Assembly (NCBI RefSeq): GCF_003060865.1
Contig: NZ_CP028918.1
Coordinates: forward strand, 1,000,001-1,064,000
Length of the DNA stretch: 64,000 bases
From: Gemmobacter aquarius
Lineage (GTDB): Bacteria; Pseudomonadota; Alphaproteobacteria; Rhodobacterales; Rhodobacteraceae
Direction of reading: 5' to 3'
A program made the position numbers and the translations under genes. Positions 17,634 through 27,939 of this stretch are shown here, piece by piece. The notes beneath the pieces are model-generated. The model was not told where the DNA came from, searched no databases, and saw only the letters and a program-made list of their open reading frames with translations. Within the stretch, counting starts at the first letter, position 1; every line of letters begins with the position of its first letter.

Positions 17634-18992
17634 TCAGGCGGCGCGGCGGTCGGTGGCGACGCGGTCGCGGCCTTTCGCCTTGGCGGCGAGAAGGGCGCGG
17701 TCGGCGCGGTCGCGCAGCCCCTCGACCGGTTCGGCGCCGGTGCCGATGGCGACGCCGATCGAGACGGTGATGCGAAGCGGCGGGTCGGCGGCTATTCCGA
17801 TGTCGAGGGTGCGGATGGTTTCGCAGATGCGTTCGGCGACGCCGCGGGCCTGATCGAGGTCGAGGCCGGGCAGGGCGAGAAGGAATTCCTCGCCCCCGAT
17901 GCGGGCCAGCATGTCGGCGGGGCGCAGGGTGGCCTGTAGGCTGCGGGCCACCGCGACGAGCACGAGATCGCCCGTGCCATGACCGAAGCGGTCGTTCACC
18001 TGCTTGAAGCGGTCGCGATCGACGAAGAACAGGGCGAAGGGCCGGCCCTCATGGCGGGCGCGGTTGGCGATCTGGTCAAGTTCACGCTCGGCGTAGCGGC
18101 GGTTCCACAGACCCGTCAGATCATCGGTAAGGGCAAGGCGCATCCCGTCGCGCAACGATTGGCGGTGCTGTTCGGCATTGCGGGCGCGGCGCAGGACCGA
18201 GGCGAGGCGCAGGGCGATTTCGTCGGTCTGGGCATCGAGGGGCACCACCTCGTCCACGCCCATGTCATAGGCGGTGGCCGCTTGCTTGGCGCCATCGCAC
18301 AGCAGGATGACGCCGCTGTGCATCGACGAGGGGCGCGAGCGGATTTCCGAGACGAAATGCAGGCCGGTGCCGCTGTCTGCGTCGAGAATGAAGGCCTCGG
18401 GCAGGGGGTGGGCGTCGGGGGTGAGGGCGAGCGCCTCTTCGCGGCTGAGGGGGGTGACGGAATGGCCGGTGCGACGGGCGAGGTCGCGCGTGAGGCGCAG
18501 GCGCAGGTCGCTGCGGTGGGTGGCGACGGCGACGAGGCCGGGGCGTTCGAAAGGGGCGGGGGGGTCGGCCATGTGCCAGGGCGCGGGGGCAGTGCCAAAG
18601 TCGGCGGGGGGGCGGTCTTCGGAGGCGCGGCGCAGCAGGCTGCGGGTGCGGGCCAGCAGCAGTTCGTCGTTCACGGGTTTGACGAGGATATCGTCGGCCC
18701 CGGCAGAGAGGCTGGCAAGACGGGCTTCGCGGGTCGGGTTGGCGGTGAGGATGATGACCGGCAGGTCGTGCAGGCGGCGGTCGCGGCGGATGGCGGCGAG
18801 CACATCGAGGCCGGACATGTCGGGCAGGTCGAGGTCGAGAAGGACGAGGTCGGGGCGATCGGTGGCCAGAGCGTGAAGTGCCGCCGCGCCGTTCGAGGCC
18901 GTGGACGTGGCATAGCAGGCCCCTGCGAGCTTGACGTTCATCACGATGCGGTTCACCGCCGTGTCGTCGACGATCAGTATCCTGCCTGCCAT
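17634..18992 (-). CDS. pleD: PleD-type response regulator diguanylate cyclase
   Basis: The 452-residue protein has the PleD layout. A receiver domain (IVDDTAVNR at the start, phospho-acceptor Asp in LLDLDLPD near residue 53, Lys in LVKPV) comes first, then a degenerate second receiver, then a GGDEF domain. The active site is GGEEF, so cyclase activity is expected. An inhibitory RxxD site (RPAD) sits five residues upstream. It makes c-di-GMP in response to phosphorylation, usually by PleC/DivJ-type kinases. It diverges from DUF3572, as is common in this group. Start ATG 18992 gives the typical MAGRILIVDD N-terminus. Confidence 0.95.
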   Translation of the reverse strand: MAGRILIVDDTAVNRIVMNVKLAGACYATSTASNGAAALHALATDRPDLVLLDLDLPDMSGLDVLAAIRRDRRLHDLPVIILTANPTREARLASLSAGADDILVKPVNDELLLARTRSLLRRASEDRPPADFGTAPAPWHMADPPAPFERPGLVAVATHRSDLRLRLTRDLARRTGHSVTPLSREEALALTPDAHPLPEAFILDADSGTGLHFVSEIRSRPSSMHSGVILLCDGAKQAATAYDMGVDEVVPLDAQTDEIALRLASVLRRARNAEQHRQSLRDGMRLALTDDLTGLWNRRYAERELDQIANRARHEGRPFALFFVDRDRFKQVNDRFGHGTGDLVLVAVARSLQATLRPADMLARIGGEEFLLALPGLDLDQARGVAERICETIRTLDIGIAADPPLRITVSIGVAIGTGAEPVEGLRDRADRALLAAKAKGRDRVATDRRAA

Positions 18993-19155
18993 TGCGGCCC
19001 CGTCTTGCCTTTTCGTGTCGGCGCCATCTTGGCCCCTTGGGTCGATCTTGGTTCACAGAATCCTACCAAAGGGTTAAGCAAAGGTTTCCGGATTGCAGAA
19101 AATTCGCCCTATTCTGCGGCCGGGCGGTGCGGGGCGGCGGAAAGATGTGGATAAG

Positions 19156-19434
19156 ATGCGGCAGGATCAGGCGGAAACGGTAGGGTTGCAGGCGCTGGCG
19201 TGGCTTGCGTCGGAGGACGAGCTGTTCGGCAGCTTTCTGGGCGCATCGGGCGCGGGGGCGGGCGATGTGGCCGAGGCTGCGGGAAAGCCCGAGTTTCTGG
19301 GGGCGGTGCTTGATTTCGTGATGATGGAGGATGCCTGGGTCATCGCGTTCTGCGATGCGAACGGGCTTGCCTATGGTGTGCCGATGGCGGCGCGGGCGGT
19401 CTTGCCGGGGGGGCAGGCGTTTCACTGGACGTAG
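19156..19434 (+). CDS. DUF3572 family protein
   Basis: The 92-residue protein matches the small alphaproteobacterial DUF3572 family, with the characteristic ALQALAWLASEDELFGSFLGASG start and a LDFVMMEDAWVIAFC segment in the middle. Its function is unknown. The ATG at 19156 fits the family N-terminus; longer in-frame starts run into the pleD promoter region. The stop codon TAG lies within the left arm of a 25-bp inverted repeat. Confidence 0.85.
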   Translation: MRQDQAETVGLQALAWLASEDELFGSFLGASGAGAGDVAEAAGKPEFLGAVLDFVMMEDAWVIAFCDANGLAYGVPMAARAVLPGGQAFHWT

Positions 19435-19497
19435 GGTGGGTGCTGTGCACCCACCTTTGCCGGGGCGGGAGTGGTGGGTGCAGAGCACCCACCCTAC
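19431..19497. repeat. 25-bp inverted repeat (GTAGGGTGGGTGC... type)
   Basis: The arms at 19431-19455 and 19473-19497 are inverted copies with one mismatch and a 17-bp loop; each arm is itself partly palindromic around GTGCAC/GTGCAG. The left arm overlaps the stop codon of the DUF3572 gene. It looks like a dispersed extragenic palindrome that also works as a strong hairpin. No second copy of this family was seen in the window. Confidence 0.8.
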
Positions 19498-19545
19498 GGG
19501 ACGGGGGCAGGTTTGCGGCGGAGCGCCGGTGTCGGGCGGAGCGCC

Positions 19546-19573
19546 GTGAGTATTTGGGCAAAGGTGAAACGCA
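19546..19573 (+). repeat. Core-only copy of the GAGTATTT element
   Basis: The sequence GTGAGTATTT at 19546-19555 is followed by GGGCAAAGGTGAAAC, matching the core and tail of the composite element but without a clear upstream G/C hairpin. It lies between the 25-bp inverted repeat and the HAD phosphatase gene. Confidence 0.5.
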
Positions 19574-19636
19574 AGGTGGTTGCCTTTGATGCGTGGCGCG
19601 GCGAGGATCGGGGCCGGATTGCGCGGGGTGGCTTTT

Positions 19637-20332
19637 ATGATCGACGGCATCATTTTCGACAAGGACGGGACGCTGTTTGATTTCCGTGCCAGTTGGGGCG
19701 GTTGGGCGCGGCATCTGCTTGGCGATCTGGGCCGCGACGCGGCCCATGCCCGCGAGATGGGGGCGGCCATTGGCTTCGATGTCGAGAGCGGGGTCTTTGC
19801 GCCGGACAGTCCGGTGATTGCGGCGACCGCTGCCGATGTCGCGGCTTGTCTGCTGCCGCATCTGCCCGGGCGCAGCCATGCCGGGGTGATGGACGAGATC
19901 AACGCGCGGGCCGCAACCGCCACCATGACGCCTGCAGTGCCGCTGCGGCCGTTGCTTTCCGCATTGAAGGCGCGGGGGTTGCGGGTGGGGCTTGCGACCA
20001 ATGACACGGAAGCGCCGGCGCGGGCGCATCTGGCGGCGCATGACATCACCGAATTTTTCGATTTCGTCGCCGGATATGATTCGGGCTATGGGCCGAAGCC
20101 GGGGCCGGGAATGTGTGCGGCCTTTGCCGCGCGGTTCGGGCTGGACCCTGCGCGGGTGGCGATGGTGGGCGACAGCCGGCATGACCTCGAAGCCGGACGG
20201 GCGGCGGGGATGCGGGCGGTGGCGGTGCTGACGGGGATTGCCGAGGTGGCGGAGTTGGCGCCGCATGCCGACGTGGTGCTGGCCGATATCGGCGCGCTTC
20301 CTGCTTGGCTGGACGGCGGCGCGGCGGGCTGA
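19637..20332 (+). CDS. HAD-family hydrolase (phosphoglycolate phosphatase-like)
   Basis: The 231-residue protein has HAD motif I as DKDGTLFD near residue 7, motif II as LATND near 119, motif III Lys around GYGPKPGP and motif IV as GDSRHD near 177. This fits the Gph-type phosphatases that dephosphorylate small phosphorylated metabolites. The ATG at 19637 gives the typical MIDGIIFDKDG N-terminus; in-frame codons upstream run into repeat sequence. It is a single gene 134 bp before the MttB-family gene. The exact substrate is not determined. Confidence 0.9.
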   Translation: MIDGIIFDKDGTLFDFRASWGGWARHLLGDLGRDAAHAREMGAAIGFDVESGVFAPDSPVIAATAADVAACLLPHLPGRSHAGVMDEINARAATATMTPAVPLRPLLSALKARGLRVGLATNDTEAPARAHLAAHDITEFFDFVAGYDSGYGPKPGPGMCAAFAARFGLDPARVAMVGDSRHDLEAGRAAGMRAVAVLTGIAEVAELAPHADVVLADIGALPAWLDGGAAG

Positions 20333-20466
20333 GGCTGCGGCTGGCGGGGAGGCGTTGCGGAAAAACGACCCTTTTGCGTCGGCGGCGGAGTGTCGTCTTG
20401 CGTCCGCTTTCGCCATGTTGGCGGTCAGGCCCGTGTTTCGGGGCAGCCAGACCGTGGAGAGCGACG

Positions 20467-22023
20467 ATGAACGAAGAGCCGGGACGCAAGCGCCGCGCCG
20501 GAGGGCGGGCGGGCAACAAGAGCCGTGCGGGCAGCGCGATCATCGACCAGATGCCGTGGCGGATTCCGGTCAACCCCGACCGTCCGACCGAACCTTTGGA
20601 TGCCGATGGCGTGCAGCGGATGCACAAGGCGGCGATGCGGATCCTGCGGGAAATCGGGATCGAGTTCCTGAACCCCGATGCGGTGGCTTACCTGAAAAAG
20701 GCGGGCTGCAAGGTCGAGGGCACCAACGTCAAGATGGACGAGGACTTTGTGATGGAGATGCTGTCGCATGCTCCGTCGTCGTTCACCATCACGCCGCGCA
20801 ATCCGGATCGCGAATTGATCATCGGCGGCAAGCATATGGTGTTCGTGAACGTGAGTTCGCCGCCGAACGCCTGGGATCTGGAGCGCGGCAAGCGGTCGGG
20901 CGATTTCGAGACCTTCAAGGAATTCATCAAGCTGACGCAGTATTTCAACTGCATCCATATCGCGGGGGGCTATCCGGTCGAGCCGATCGACATCCACCCG
21001 TCGGTGCGGCACCTCGATTGCCTTTATGAAAAGCTGACGCTGACGGACAAGGTGGTTCACGCCTATTCGCTGGGCGCCGAGCGGGTCGAGGATGTGATGG
21101 AGATGACGCGGATCGCGGGGGGGCTTTCGGAAGAGGAGTTCACCGCAAAGCCGCGCATGTATACCAACATCAACTCGGTTTCGCCGCTGAAGCATGACTA
21201 TCCGATGCTGGATGGTGCGATGCGGCTGGCCAAGCGCGGCCAGCCCGTGGTGGTGACGCCCTTTACACTGGCCGGTGCGATGGCACCTGTCACCATGGCG
21301 GGGGCGGTGGCGCTGTCGCTGGCCGAGGCACTGGCTGCGGTGGCGCTGTTGCAATACATCAATCCGGGCTGTCCGGTTGCGATCGGCACCTTTACCAGCA
21401 ACGTCGACATGAAGTCGGGCGCGCCCGCCTTTGGCACGCCGGAATACATGCGGGCGACGCAGATGACGGGGCAGTTGGTGCGGTTCTACGGGTTGCCGAT
21501 GCGGTCTTCGGGCGTCTGCGCGGCCAACGTGCCGGACGGGCAGGCGATGTGGGAGACGTCGAACAGCCTGTGGGCGGCGGTACAGTCGGGGACCAACATG
21601 GTCTATCACGCGGCCGGTTGGCTGGAGGGCGGGCTGATCGCGTCGCCCGAAAAGTTCGTGATGGACTGCGAAGTGTTGCAGATGATCCAGCGCTATTTCG
21701 AGGAGGCGACTTTCGCCACCACGGATGACGATCTGGCCTTTGACGCGATCAAGGAAGTGGGGGCGGGCGGGCATTACTTTGGCTGCCAGCACACGCAGGA
21801 CCGCTATTCGACTGCGTTCTATGCGCCCTTTGTCAGCGATTGGCGCAATTTCGAGGCGTGGCAGATCGACGGGGCGGTCTGGACGCCCGAGCGGGCGCAC
21901 CGGATCTACAAGCATATCCTCGAGGAATTCGTGGCACCCGAAATGAACGACACGCATCAGGAAGAGCTGCGCCGCTTTGTGGCCAAGCGAAAGCAAGAGG
22001 GTGGCGCGCCGACCGATTTCTGA
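20467..22023 (+). CDS. Trimethylamine methyltransferase (MttB) family protein, non-pyrrolysine type
   Basis: The 518-residue protein belongs to the MttB superfamily of corrinoid-dependent methyltransferases (for example IPVNPDRPTEPLDADGVQRM near the start, VSPLKHDYPMLDGAM near 236 and GVCAANVPDGQ near 344). The frame contains no internal TAG, so it is not a pyrrolysine trimethylamine enzyme. Relatives act on glycine betaine, proline betaine or other quaternary amines and pass the methyl group to a cobalamin-binding protein. No corrinoid protein or activase gene is adjacent. The ATG at 20467 follows GGAGAG. A reverse composite element lies after the stop. Confidence 0.88.
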   Translation: MNEEPGRKRRAGGRAGNKSRAGSAIIDQMPWRIPVNPDRPTEPLDADGVQRMHKAAMRILREIGIEFLNPDAVAYLKKAGCKVEGTNVKMDEDFVMEMLSHAPSSFTITPRNPDRELIIGGKHMVFVNVSSPPNAWDLERGKRSGDFETFKEFIKLTQYFNCIHIAGGYPVEPIDIHPSVRHLDCLYEKLTLTDKVVHAYSLGAERVEDVMEMTRIAGGLSEEEFTAKPRMYTNINSVSPLKHDYPMLDGAMRLAKRGQPVVVTPFTLAGAMAPVTMAGAVALSLAEALAAVALLQYINPGCPVAIGTFTSNVDMKSGAPAFGTPEYMRATQMTGQLVRFYGLPMRSSGVCAANVPDGQAMWETSNSLWAAVQSGTNMVYHAAGWLEGGLIASPEKFVMDCEVLQMIQRYFEEATFATTDDDLAFDAIKEVGAGGHYFGCQHTQDRYSTAFYAPFVSDWRNFEAWQIDGAVWTPERAHRIYKHILEEFVAPEMNDTHQEELRRFVAKRKQEGGAPTDF

Positions 22024-22058
22024 TCGGTCGACACAGGCGCGCTTCCCCCCGTTCATCC

Positions 22059-22112
22059 TTGCGGAAAATACTCTGGGGGTCCGGGGGTGAAACCCCCGGC
22101 GGTCGGCGGGTA
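22059..22112 (-). repeat. Composite hairpin/GAGTATTT element, minus orientation
   Basis: Read on the minus strand it has a GGGGGTTTCACCCCC hairpin, CAGAGTATTT (complement of 22066-22075) and a GATGAA end. It lies just downstream of the minus-strand repeat-rich protein gene, so here it has the orientation of the gene it follows. Confidence 0.6.
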
Positions 22113-22121
22113 AGCTTTCCT

Positions 22122-23333
<1,212 letters not shown>

Positions 23334-23508
23334 GGGTGGCATCCTTGTTCAGGGGGCGCGAGGGGGATCGGCCATCTGGCGAGGAACGCATGCGGGCGGG
23401 GGATGTTCCCGAAATGTCGGGGGTGTATGGGGCCGCTGCGTCTGGTTTCGCTAGCGATTTCAGGCATTTGCCAGACGTGGCGGGGGTGGCTGGCCGTTTG
23501 TGGCCGGA

Positions 23509-24554
23509 TCAGGCGAGGTCGAGCGTGACGGGGAAGTGGTCGGAGGCGGCGAGCAGGGCTGCCGCGAGGGCGGGGTTCGCCACCACTGCGGGGTCGTTCA
23601 GCGGGTGCCAGATGCGCCAGTGCGGGGCGGGGGTGCAGAGGTCGGGCGAGAGCATGATGAAATCGAGGAGCGCCTCGAACCACTGGTTCTGGTCGGGCAG
23701 GAAGAAGCGGGCGGTGGTGGGGGCGAGGCCGACGCGCTGGGCAAGTTCCATCCTCGCGTGGGGGTCGCAGAGGCGGCGTTCGGGGGGAGGGTGGTGCCGA
23801 TCACCACCTCGACGCCCGAGCGGCCAAAGAGTTTTTCGTATTCGTCGAGGCCCGGCCCGTCGTTGAGGTCGCCCATGACGATGACGCTGTCGCCCGTGGC
23901 GAGATGGGCATCGACGCGTTGGCGCAGCCAGATGCACTCGGCCAGTTGTTTGCGGCGGTTGTCGATCGAGATGCGAAGGAACTCGGCTGGCGTGCGGTGG
24001 CCGTGGGCGGCTTTCGATTTCAGATGGACGCCGATCAGGCGCAGGGTGCGGTCGGGGGTGGCGAGAGCGATTTCGAGCGGTGGTTTGGAGAAGCGGATCT
24101 GTTCCGAGGTGCCATCGGCGTCGAGGTCGTAGCGGAAGGTGCCATCGAAGCGCGGGGCGTCATGCGCGCCGAAGGGGGTGGTGGGTTTGCCCATCGGGTC
24201 GTGGCGGGCGGTCAGGCGGTCGGGATCGTAGAGGAAGGAGATTTCCTGTTCGGTTTCGGACGGAAAGCCTGTGAGCGCCTTGCGGGCACGAAGGCCCGCG
24301 CTGGCGGCGAAGGTTTCAAGGGCACGGGTGGATTTGCGGCGCGATCCGGTGTCGGGGGCCTCGATGACCATGATGCCATCGGCGTCGAGGGCTTTGAACA
24401 CGGCGCGCAGGGCGGCAAGCTGGCTGGCGCGGGAGATGCCGTAGCGGCCTGACGGTTCGGCATCGTCTTGCGGGTGGCCTGCATCGTCAAAGAGGGAGTT
24501 GAACCATTCGACGTTATAGGTGGCCAGACGCAAGGGGGGCCGCAATGGCGACAT
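23509..24554 (-). pseudogene. Endonuclease/exonuclease/phosphatase family protein, frameshifted
   Basis: The N-terminal part reads RLATYNVEWFNSLFDD and MGDLNDGPGLDEYEKLFG, the catalytic hallmarks of Mg-dependent EEP hydrolases. The C-terminal part, ending SDHFPVTLDLA with the conserved SDH, is in another frame. The frames meet at a run of six G at 23782-23787. One extra G would restore a continuous protein of about 348 residues. This is a real frameshift mutation or a homopolymer error. Its start overlaps the stop of the TerB-DnaJ gene in a TGATG arrangement, so the two are coupled. The substrate (phosphodiester or phosphomonoester) is unknown. Confidence 0.85.
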
Positions 24555-25252
24555 CAGGCGGCGCGGCGGTTGGAGATTTCTTCCCATGCCGCGTTGATGT
24601 CGATCAGGCGGCGTTCGGCGAGTTTGACCGCCTCGGCCGGGACGCCGCGGGCGATCATGCGGTCGGGGTGACTTTCGCGCACGAGAGCTTTCCACGCGGT
24701 GCGGATTTCTGCGAGCGTGGCATCGGGCGGCACGCCGAGCACGTCGAAGGGGTCGCGGGGCGCACCCTCGATGAAGCGGGCGCGGATGGCGGAAAAGCAG
24801 CGGTCATCGAGGCCGAAGATGCGGGCGACCTCGTGCAGGAATTCTTCTTCGCGGGGGTGCCATGTGCCGTCGGCCAGCGCGATGTGGAAGAGGCCCTCCA
24901 AAAGGTCGCGCAGGGTGTCGCGGTTTTCGGTGCCGAACATCGCGGCGATCTTGCGGGCGTAGGCATCGAAACCGGCCACGTCCTGGCGGGCAAGATTGAA
25001 GACGCGGGCGGCGTTTTGTTCTTCGGCCTCGTCTATGGTGAAGATGCGCCGGAATGCGGCGACTTCGGCGCGGGTCACCTGGCCGTCGGCCTTGGCCATT
25101 TTCGCGCCAAGGGCGATGACGGCGATGGTGAAGCCGACGGAATGGTCGGGGGTGTCGGGGGTGGTGCCGCGCAGCCTGTCGAACACCGCCGAAAGCGGTT
25201 CGCCTGCGGTCAGGGCGGAAAGGGCGTCGGCGATACGGGTCCAGAGTGACAT
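24554..25252 (-). CDS. TerB/DnaJ domain protein (DjlA-like)
   Basis: The 232-residue protein has a TerB-like helical domain (residues about 35-150, with ALGAKMAKADGQVTRAEV and ALADGTWHPREEEFL metal-binding acidic repeats) and a C-terminal J domain. The J domain contains the HPD motif (SHPDRM). This is the DjlA layout without the N-terminal membrane anchor. It should stimulate DnaK on particular clients. Its stop overlaps the start of the EEP-family gene by one base. Confidence 0.9.
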   Translation of the reverse strand: MSLWTRIADALSALTAGEPLSAVFDRLRGTTPDTPDHSVGFTIAVIALGAKMAKADGQVTRAEVAAFRRIFTIDEAEEQNAARVFNLARQDVAGFDAYARKIAAMFGTENRDTLRDLLEGLFHIALADGTWHPREEEFLHEVARIFGLDDRCFSAIRARFIEGAPRDPFDVLGVPPDATLAEIRTAWKALVRESHPDRMIARGVPAEAVKLAERRLIDINAAWEEISNRRAA

Positions 25253-25283
25253 GGCGCCATGTTAGACCGCGCGGGCGGGCTTG

Positions 25284-25772
25284 TCAGGACAGGAATTTCT
25301 GCATGAGCACAAGGTCCATGTAACGGCCGAATTTATAGCCCACCTGTTGCAGACGGGCGACTTCGGCAAAGCCCATGCGCGTGTGAAAGGCGAGGCCTGC
25401 GGGGTTTTCGGCGCTGACGCCGGCGAAAAGGCTGTGGGCGCCGGCGGTGCGGGCGCGGGATTCGAGGCTTTGCATCAGGGCGCGGCCGGTGCCTTGGCCT
25501 ATGGCTGCAGGGGCGAGGATGATGGTGTGTTCCATCGTGCGGGCGTAGCCTATGCCGCCGCGGAACTGGCTGAAGCTGGCGAATCCGAGGAGGGTTTCGC
25601 CATTGGTGGCTATGAGGAAGGCGTGGCCTTCGGTCTGGCGGGTGACGATGGTTTGCGCGATTTCGGCGGGGGATTTCTCGGCCGAGTTGAAGGTGGCGGC
25701 GGTGTCGCGGATCACCGGGTTCCAGATCGCGGCGATGGCTGCGGAATCGGCGGGGGTGGCGTCGCGGATCAT
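25284..25772 (-). CDS. GNAT-family N-acetyltransferase (phosphinothricin acetyltransferase-like)
   Basis: The 162-residue protein has the GNAT fold, with the acetyl-CoA loop AIGQGTGRALM near residue 90 and N-terminal features of the Pat/Bar-like group (RDATPADSAAIAAIWN, IEHT-like TMEHTIIL). It probably acetylates an amino group of a small molecule such as an amino acid analogue. Its ATG overlaps the stop of the VOC gene by four bases (ATGA), so it is the last gene of a coupled ppx-VOC-GNAT unit. The substrate is unknown. Confidence 0.88.
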   Translation of the reverse strand: MIRDATPADSAAIAAIWNPVIRDTAATFNSAEKSPAEIAQTIVTRQTEGHAFLIATNGETLLGFASFSQFRGGIGYARTMEHTIILAPAAIGQGTGRALMQSLESRARTAGAHSLFAGVSAENPAGLAFHTRMGFAEVARLQQVGYKFGRYMDLVLMQKFLS

Positions 25773-26383
25773 GGAAACGATCGGGTGCCGTGGGGCGTGG
25801 TGAAGGTGGCTTGCATGGCTGTCACGGGGCCGGTGGTGAAGAGGATGCGCGGGTCGCTCAGGCGGGGGGACAACATGTCGGTCAGGGTTGCGGCGTCGGG
25901 GTGGGTGATTTCAAGGCGGATCAGGCGGGCATTGCTTTCGGGCAGGCGGTGGGTGGGGTGAAGGCCGCCTTGCCAGTGGATGAGGGCGGGAAAAGCCCCG
26001 TCATAGGGGAGTTTGCCGTTGGCAGGGATCGCCATGTCCCAGCGGAAATCGGCACGTTCGAGCGCCGTGGGCGTGCCGATGCCTGCGGGAGAGGCGGCGA
26101 TTTCGGCGGCGAGGTCATCGCAGGCGGCGACCCAGTTGGTCAGGCGGGGCGGGCCGGTGAAGGCGTCGAGGTCGAACCAGCGGGGGTGGGAGGGGGCGGG
26201 CAGAGACGGATCGGGGGCGATGACTTCGAGGTAGATGTCGCCAAGGCCCAAGAGGCGGTTGTGGGTGGCCATAAGGGCATGTTGTCCGCCCCCTGCGAGC
26301 GGCAGGCCGAGGGCGGATTGGACCGACTCGACCCCTTCGCCGAGGGTGGTGGCGGAAATGGCGATGTGGTCGAAGGTCAGCAT
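25769..26383 (-). CDS. VOC-superfamily glyoxalase-like protein
   Basis: The 204-residue protein has the glyoxalase-like fold seen in many Rhodobacteraceae: MLTFDHIAISATTLGEGVE at the N-terminus, GLGDIYLEVIAPDPS near residue 46 and a central HWQGGLHPT. His and Glu residues at the usual metal positions (H6, E53) are visible. Its ATG overlaps the ppx stop as TGATG, and its stop overlaps the GNAT start, so the three genes are translationally coupled. The reaction is not known. Confidence 0.85.
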   Translation of the reverse strand: MLTFDHIAISATTLGEGVESVQSALGLPLAGGGQHALMATHNRLLGLGDIYLEVIAPDPSLPAPSHPRWFDLDAFTGPPRLTNWVAACDDLAAEIAASPAGIGTPTALERADFRWDMAIPANGKLPYDGAFPALIHWQGGLHPTHRLPESNARLIRLEITHPDAATLTDMLSPRLSDPRILFTTGPVTAMQATFTTPHGTRSFP

Positions 26384-27939
26384 CACTTGGGTGCTACGAT
26401 CTTGGTGATGGCTTTCAGTGCATTGGCGAGCGAGGAAAAGCGGGCTTGGGCAACTTCGCCGAAGAGGTCTGCGCCGCGCGGGGTGAGGGCGAGTTCGAGC
26501 GTCTTCTTTTTGGGTTGCCAGGACAGGGTGCCTGCTTCTGACGGGTCGGCGGCCGAGAACATCGCGCCAAAGCGCATGGCTTTGCCCAAGACTTCGGCAT
26601 CGCGGATCTGGTCTTCGGTCAGCAGGCGGAACAAGGGTTCGAGCCGCGATCCGGCGCGGCTGTTCTTGTAGCGGTGCAAGAGTGACAGGCCAAGGAAGAC
26701 GCGGCCGGTGTGGTCGAGGCCGCCAAGGTTGGCGCGGGTGGCGTTGTCGAAGCAGACCTCGGCCCGGTAATCGGGGTGGGCACGCCATGTGGTGTCGTGG
26801 AGCAGGCAGGCGGCCTTTATCAGGCGGTGGCGTTCTTCATCCGCGCCCTTGAACAGCGGCAGCAGGAATTCGTAAAGCTTCTTGCCGAAACCGGGGGTGC
26901 GGGCCGAGGTCAGTTCAGCCATGCGGGCAGCTTCGATCAGCGGGTCGCGGCGGCGCAGGCGGTCGGGCATCTGTTCGTAAAGCAGGCCTTCGCGGATGCC
27001 ATAGGCGGAAATGTCGATTTCCGAGGGTTTCAGGATGCGGATGAGTTCGCGCAACACCTCGCAGGCGAGGGGGACAAGTTCCATCCGTTCGGTCGAAGTG
27101 CCGGTGCGGGCGCGCAGGATGGCAAGATCGGAGGTTGCGATCCAGTCGAGCGTGTCGAGCAGCGATTGCGGGGTCATGCGGTATTCGTGCAGGACGGTGA
27201 GCGGGTAGTTGCGGCGATCCATGTCGAGGCGGGCGATGACGCGCCACGAGCCGCCGACGAGGTAGATGCGCTCGCCGCTGGATTTGACGGTGGATTGCGC
27301 GGTGTTGAGCACGCGTTCGATCAGTTTCTGGCGCTTTTTCGCGTCGCCATCGACCTGTTGCAGGCGGAAGGGGCCAAGCGGCGTCGAGACGCGCTTGCCC
27401 ACCTTGCCGTCGCCTATGCAAGCGAGTTCCATCGAGTTGCCGCCGATGTCGCAGACGATGCCTTGCGCTTCGGGCCAGCCGAGAAGGACCCCTTGGGCGG
27501 ACAGCCGCGCTTCTTCGTCTCCGTCGATCACCCAGAGCTTCAGGCCGGTTTCGCGCAGGACTTCGGCCTGGAAATCGGGGCCGTCGGATGCTTCGCGGGT
27601 GGCGGCGGTGGCGACCACGGTAAGGGGCGTGCTGCCCATGCCTTCGGCCAGAAGGGCGAAGCGTTTGAGCGCGGCGAGGGCGCGGATGCGGCCTTCGGGG
27701 TTGAGCTTTCCGGTTTCATGCAGGCCCTTGCCCAAGCCGCACATGATCTTTTCGTTGTAGAAATAGGCCGGGCTGCGGGCGGCGCCGTCGAACACCACCA
27801 TGCGGACCGAGTTCGACCCGACATCGACCACCCCCACGCGGCTGAGGGCACGGGCCGAGGGGTCGTCGAACAGCGGTCGGCCGAACGGGCCAAAATCGTC
27901 CTCACTGCCAAGGTCGGCGAGGGCGGTCGTTTCGGTCAT
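26383..27939 (-). CDS. ppx: Exopolyphosphatase (Ppx/GppA family)
   Basis: The 518-residue protein belongs to the ASKHA-fold Ppx/GppA phosphatases. It has the phosphate-1 motif GVVDVGSNSVRMVVF near residue 36 and the DIGGNSMELA motif near 165, plus a C-terminal HD-like helical part (LLHDTTWRAHPDY). It removes terminal phosphate from polyphosphate or pppGpp in the cytoplasm. It lies directly downstream of ppk on the same strand, the common arrangement for polyphosphate turnover. Two hairpins separate the genes and could lower its expression relative to ppk. Confidence 0.93.
   Translation of the reverse strand: MTETTALADLGSEDDFGPFGRPLFDDPSARALSRVGVVDVGSNSVRMVVFDGAARSPAYFYNEKIMCGLGKGLHETGKLNPEGRIRALAALKRFALLAEGMGSTPLTVVATAATREASDGPDFQAEVLRETGLKLWVIDGDEEARLSAQGVLLGWPEAQGIVCDIGGNSMELACIGDGKVGKRVSTPLGPFRLQQVDGDAKKRQKLIERVLNTAQSTVKSSGERIYLVGGSWRVIARLDMDRRNYPLTVLHEYRMTPQSLLDTLDWIATSDLAILRARTGTSTERMELVPLACEVLRELIRILKPSEIDISAYGIREGLLYEQMPDRLRRRDPLIEAARMAELTSARTPGFGKKLYEFLLPLFKGADEERHRLIKAACLLHDTTWRAHPDYRAEVCFDNATRANLGGLDHTGRVFLGLSLLHRYKNSRAGSRLEPLFRLLTEDQIRDAEVLGKAMRFGAMFSAADPSEAGTLSWQPKKKTLELALTPRGADLFGEVAQARFSSLANALKAITKIVAPK

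Noticed and set aside
19431..19497. Insertion-sequence end or attachment site
   Set aside because: There is no transposase or integrase nearby and no target duplication; it is a simple inverted repeat.
20467..22023. Pyrrolysine-containing trimethylamine methyltransferase
   Set aside because: The frame has no internal TAG, and no pyl genes are nearby.
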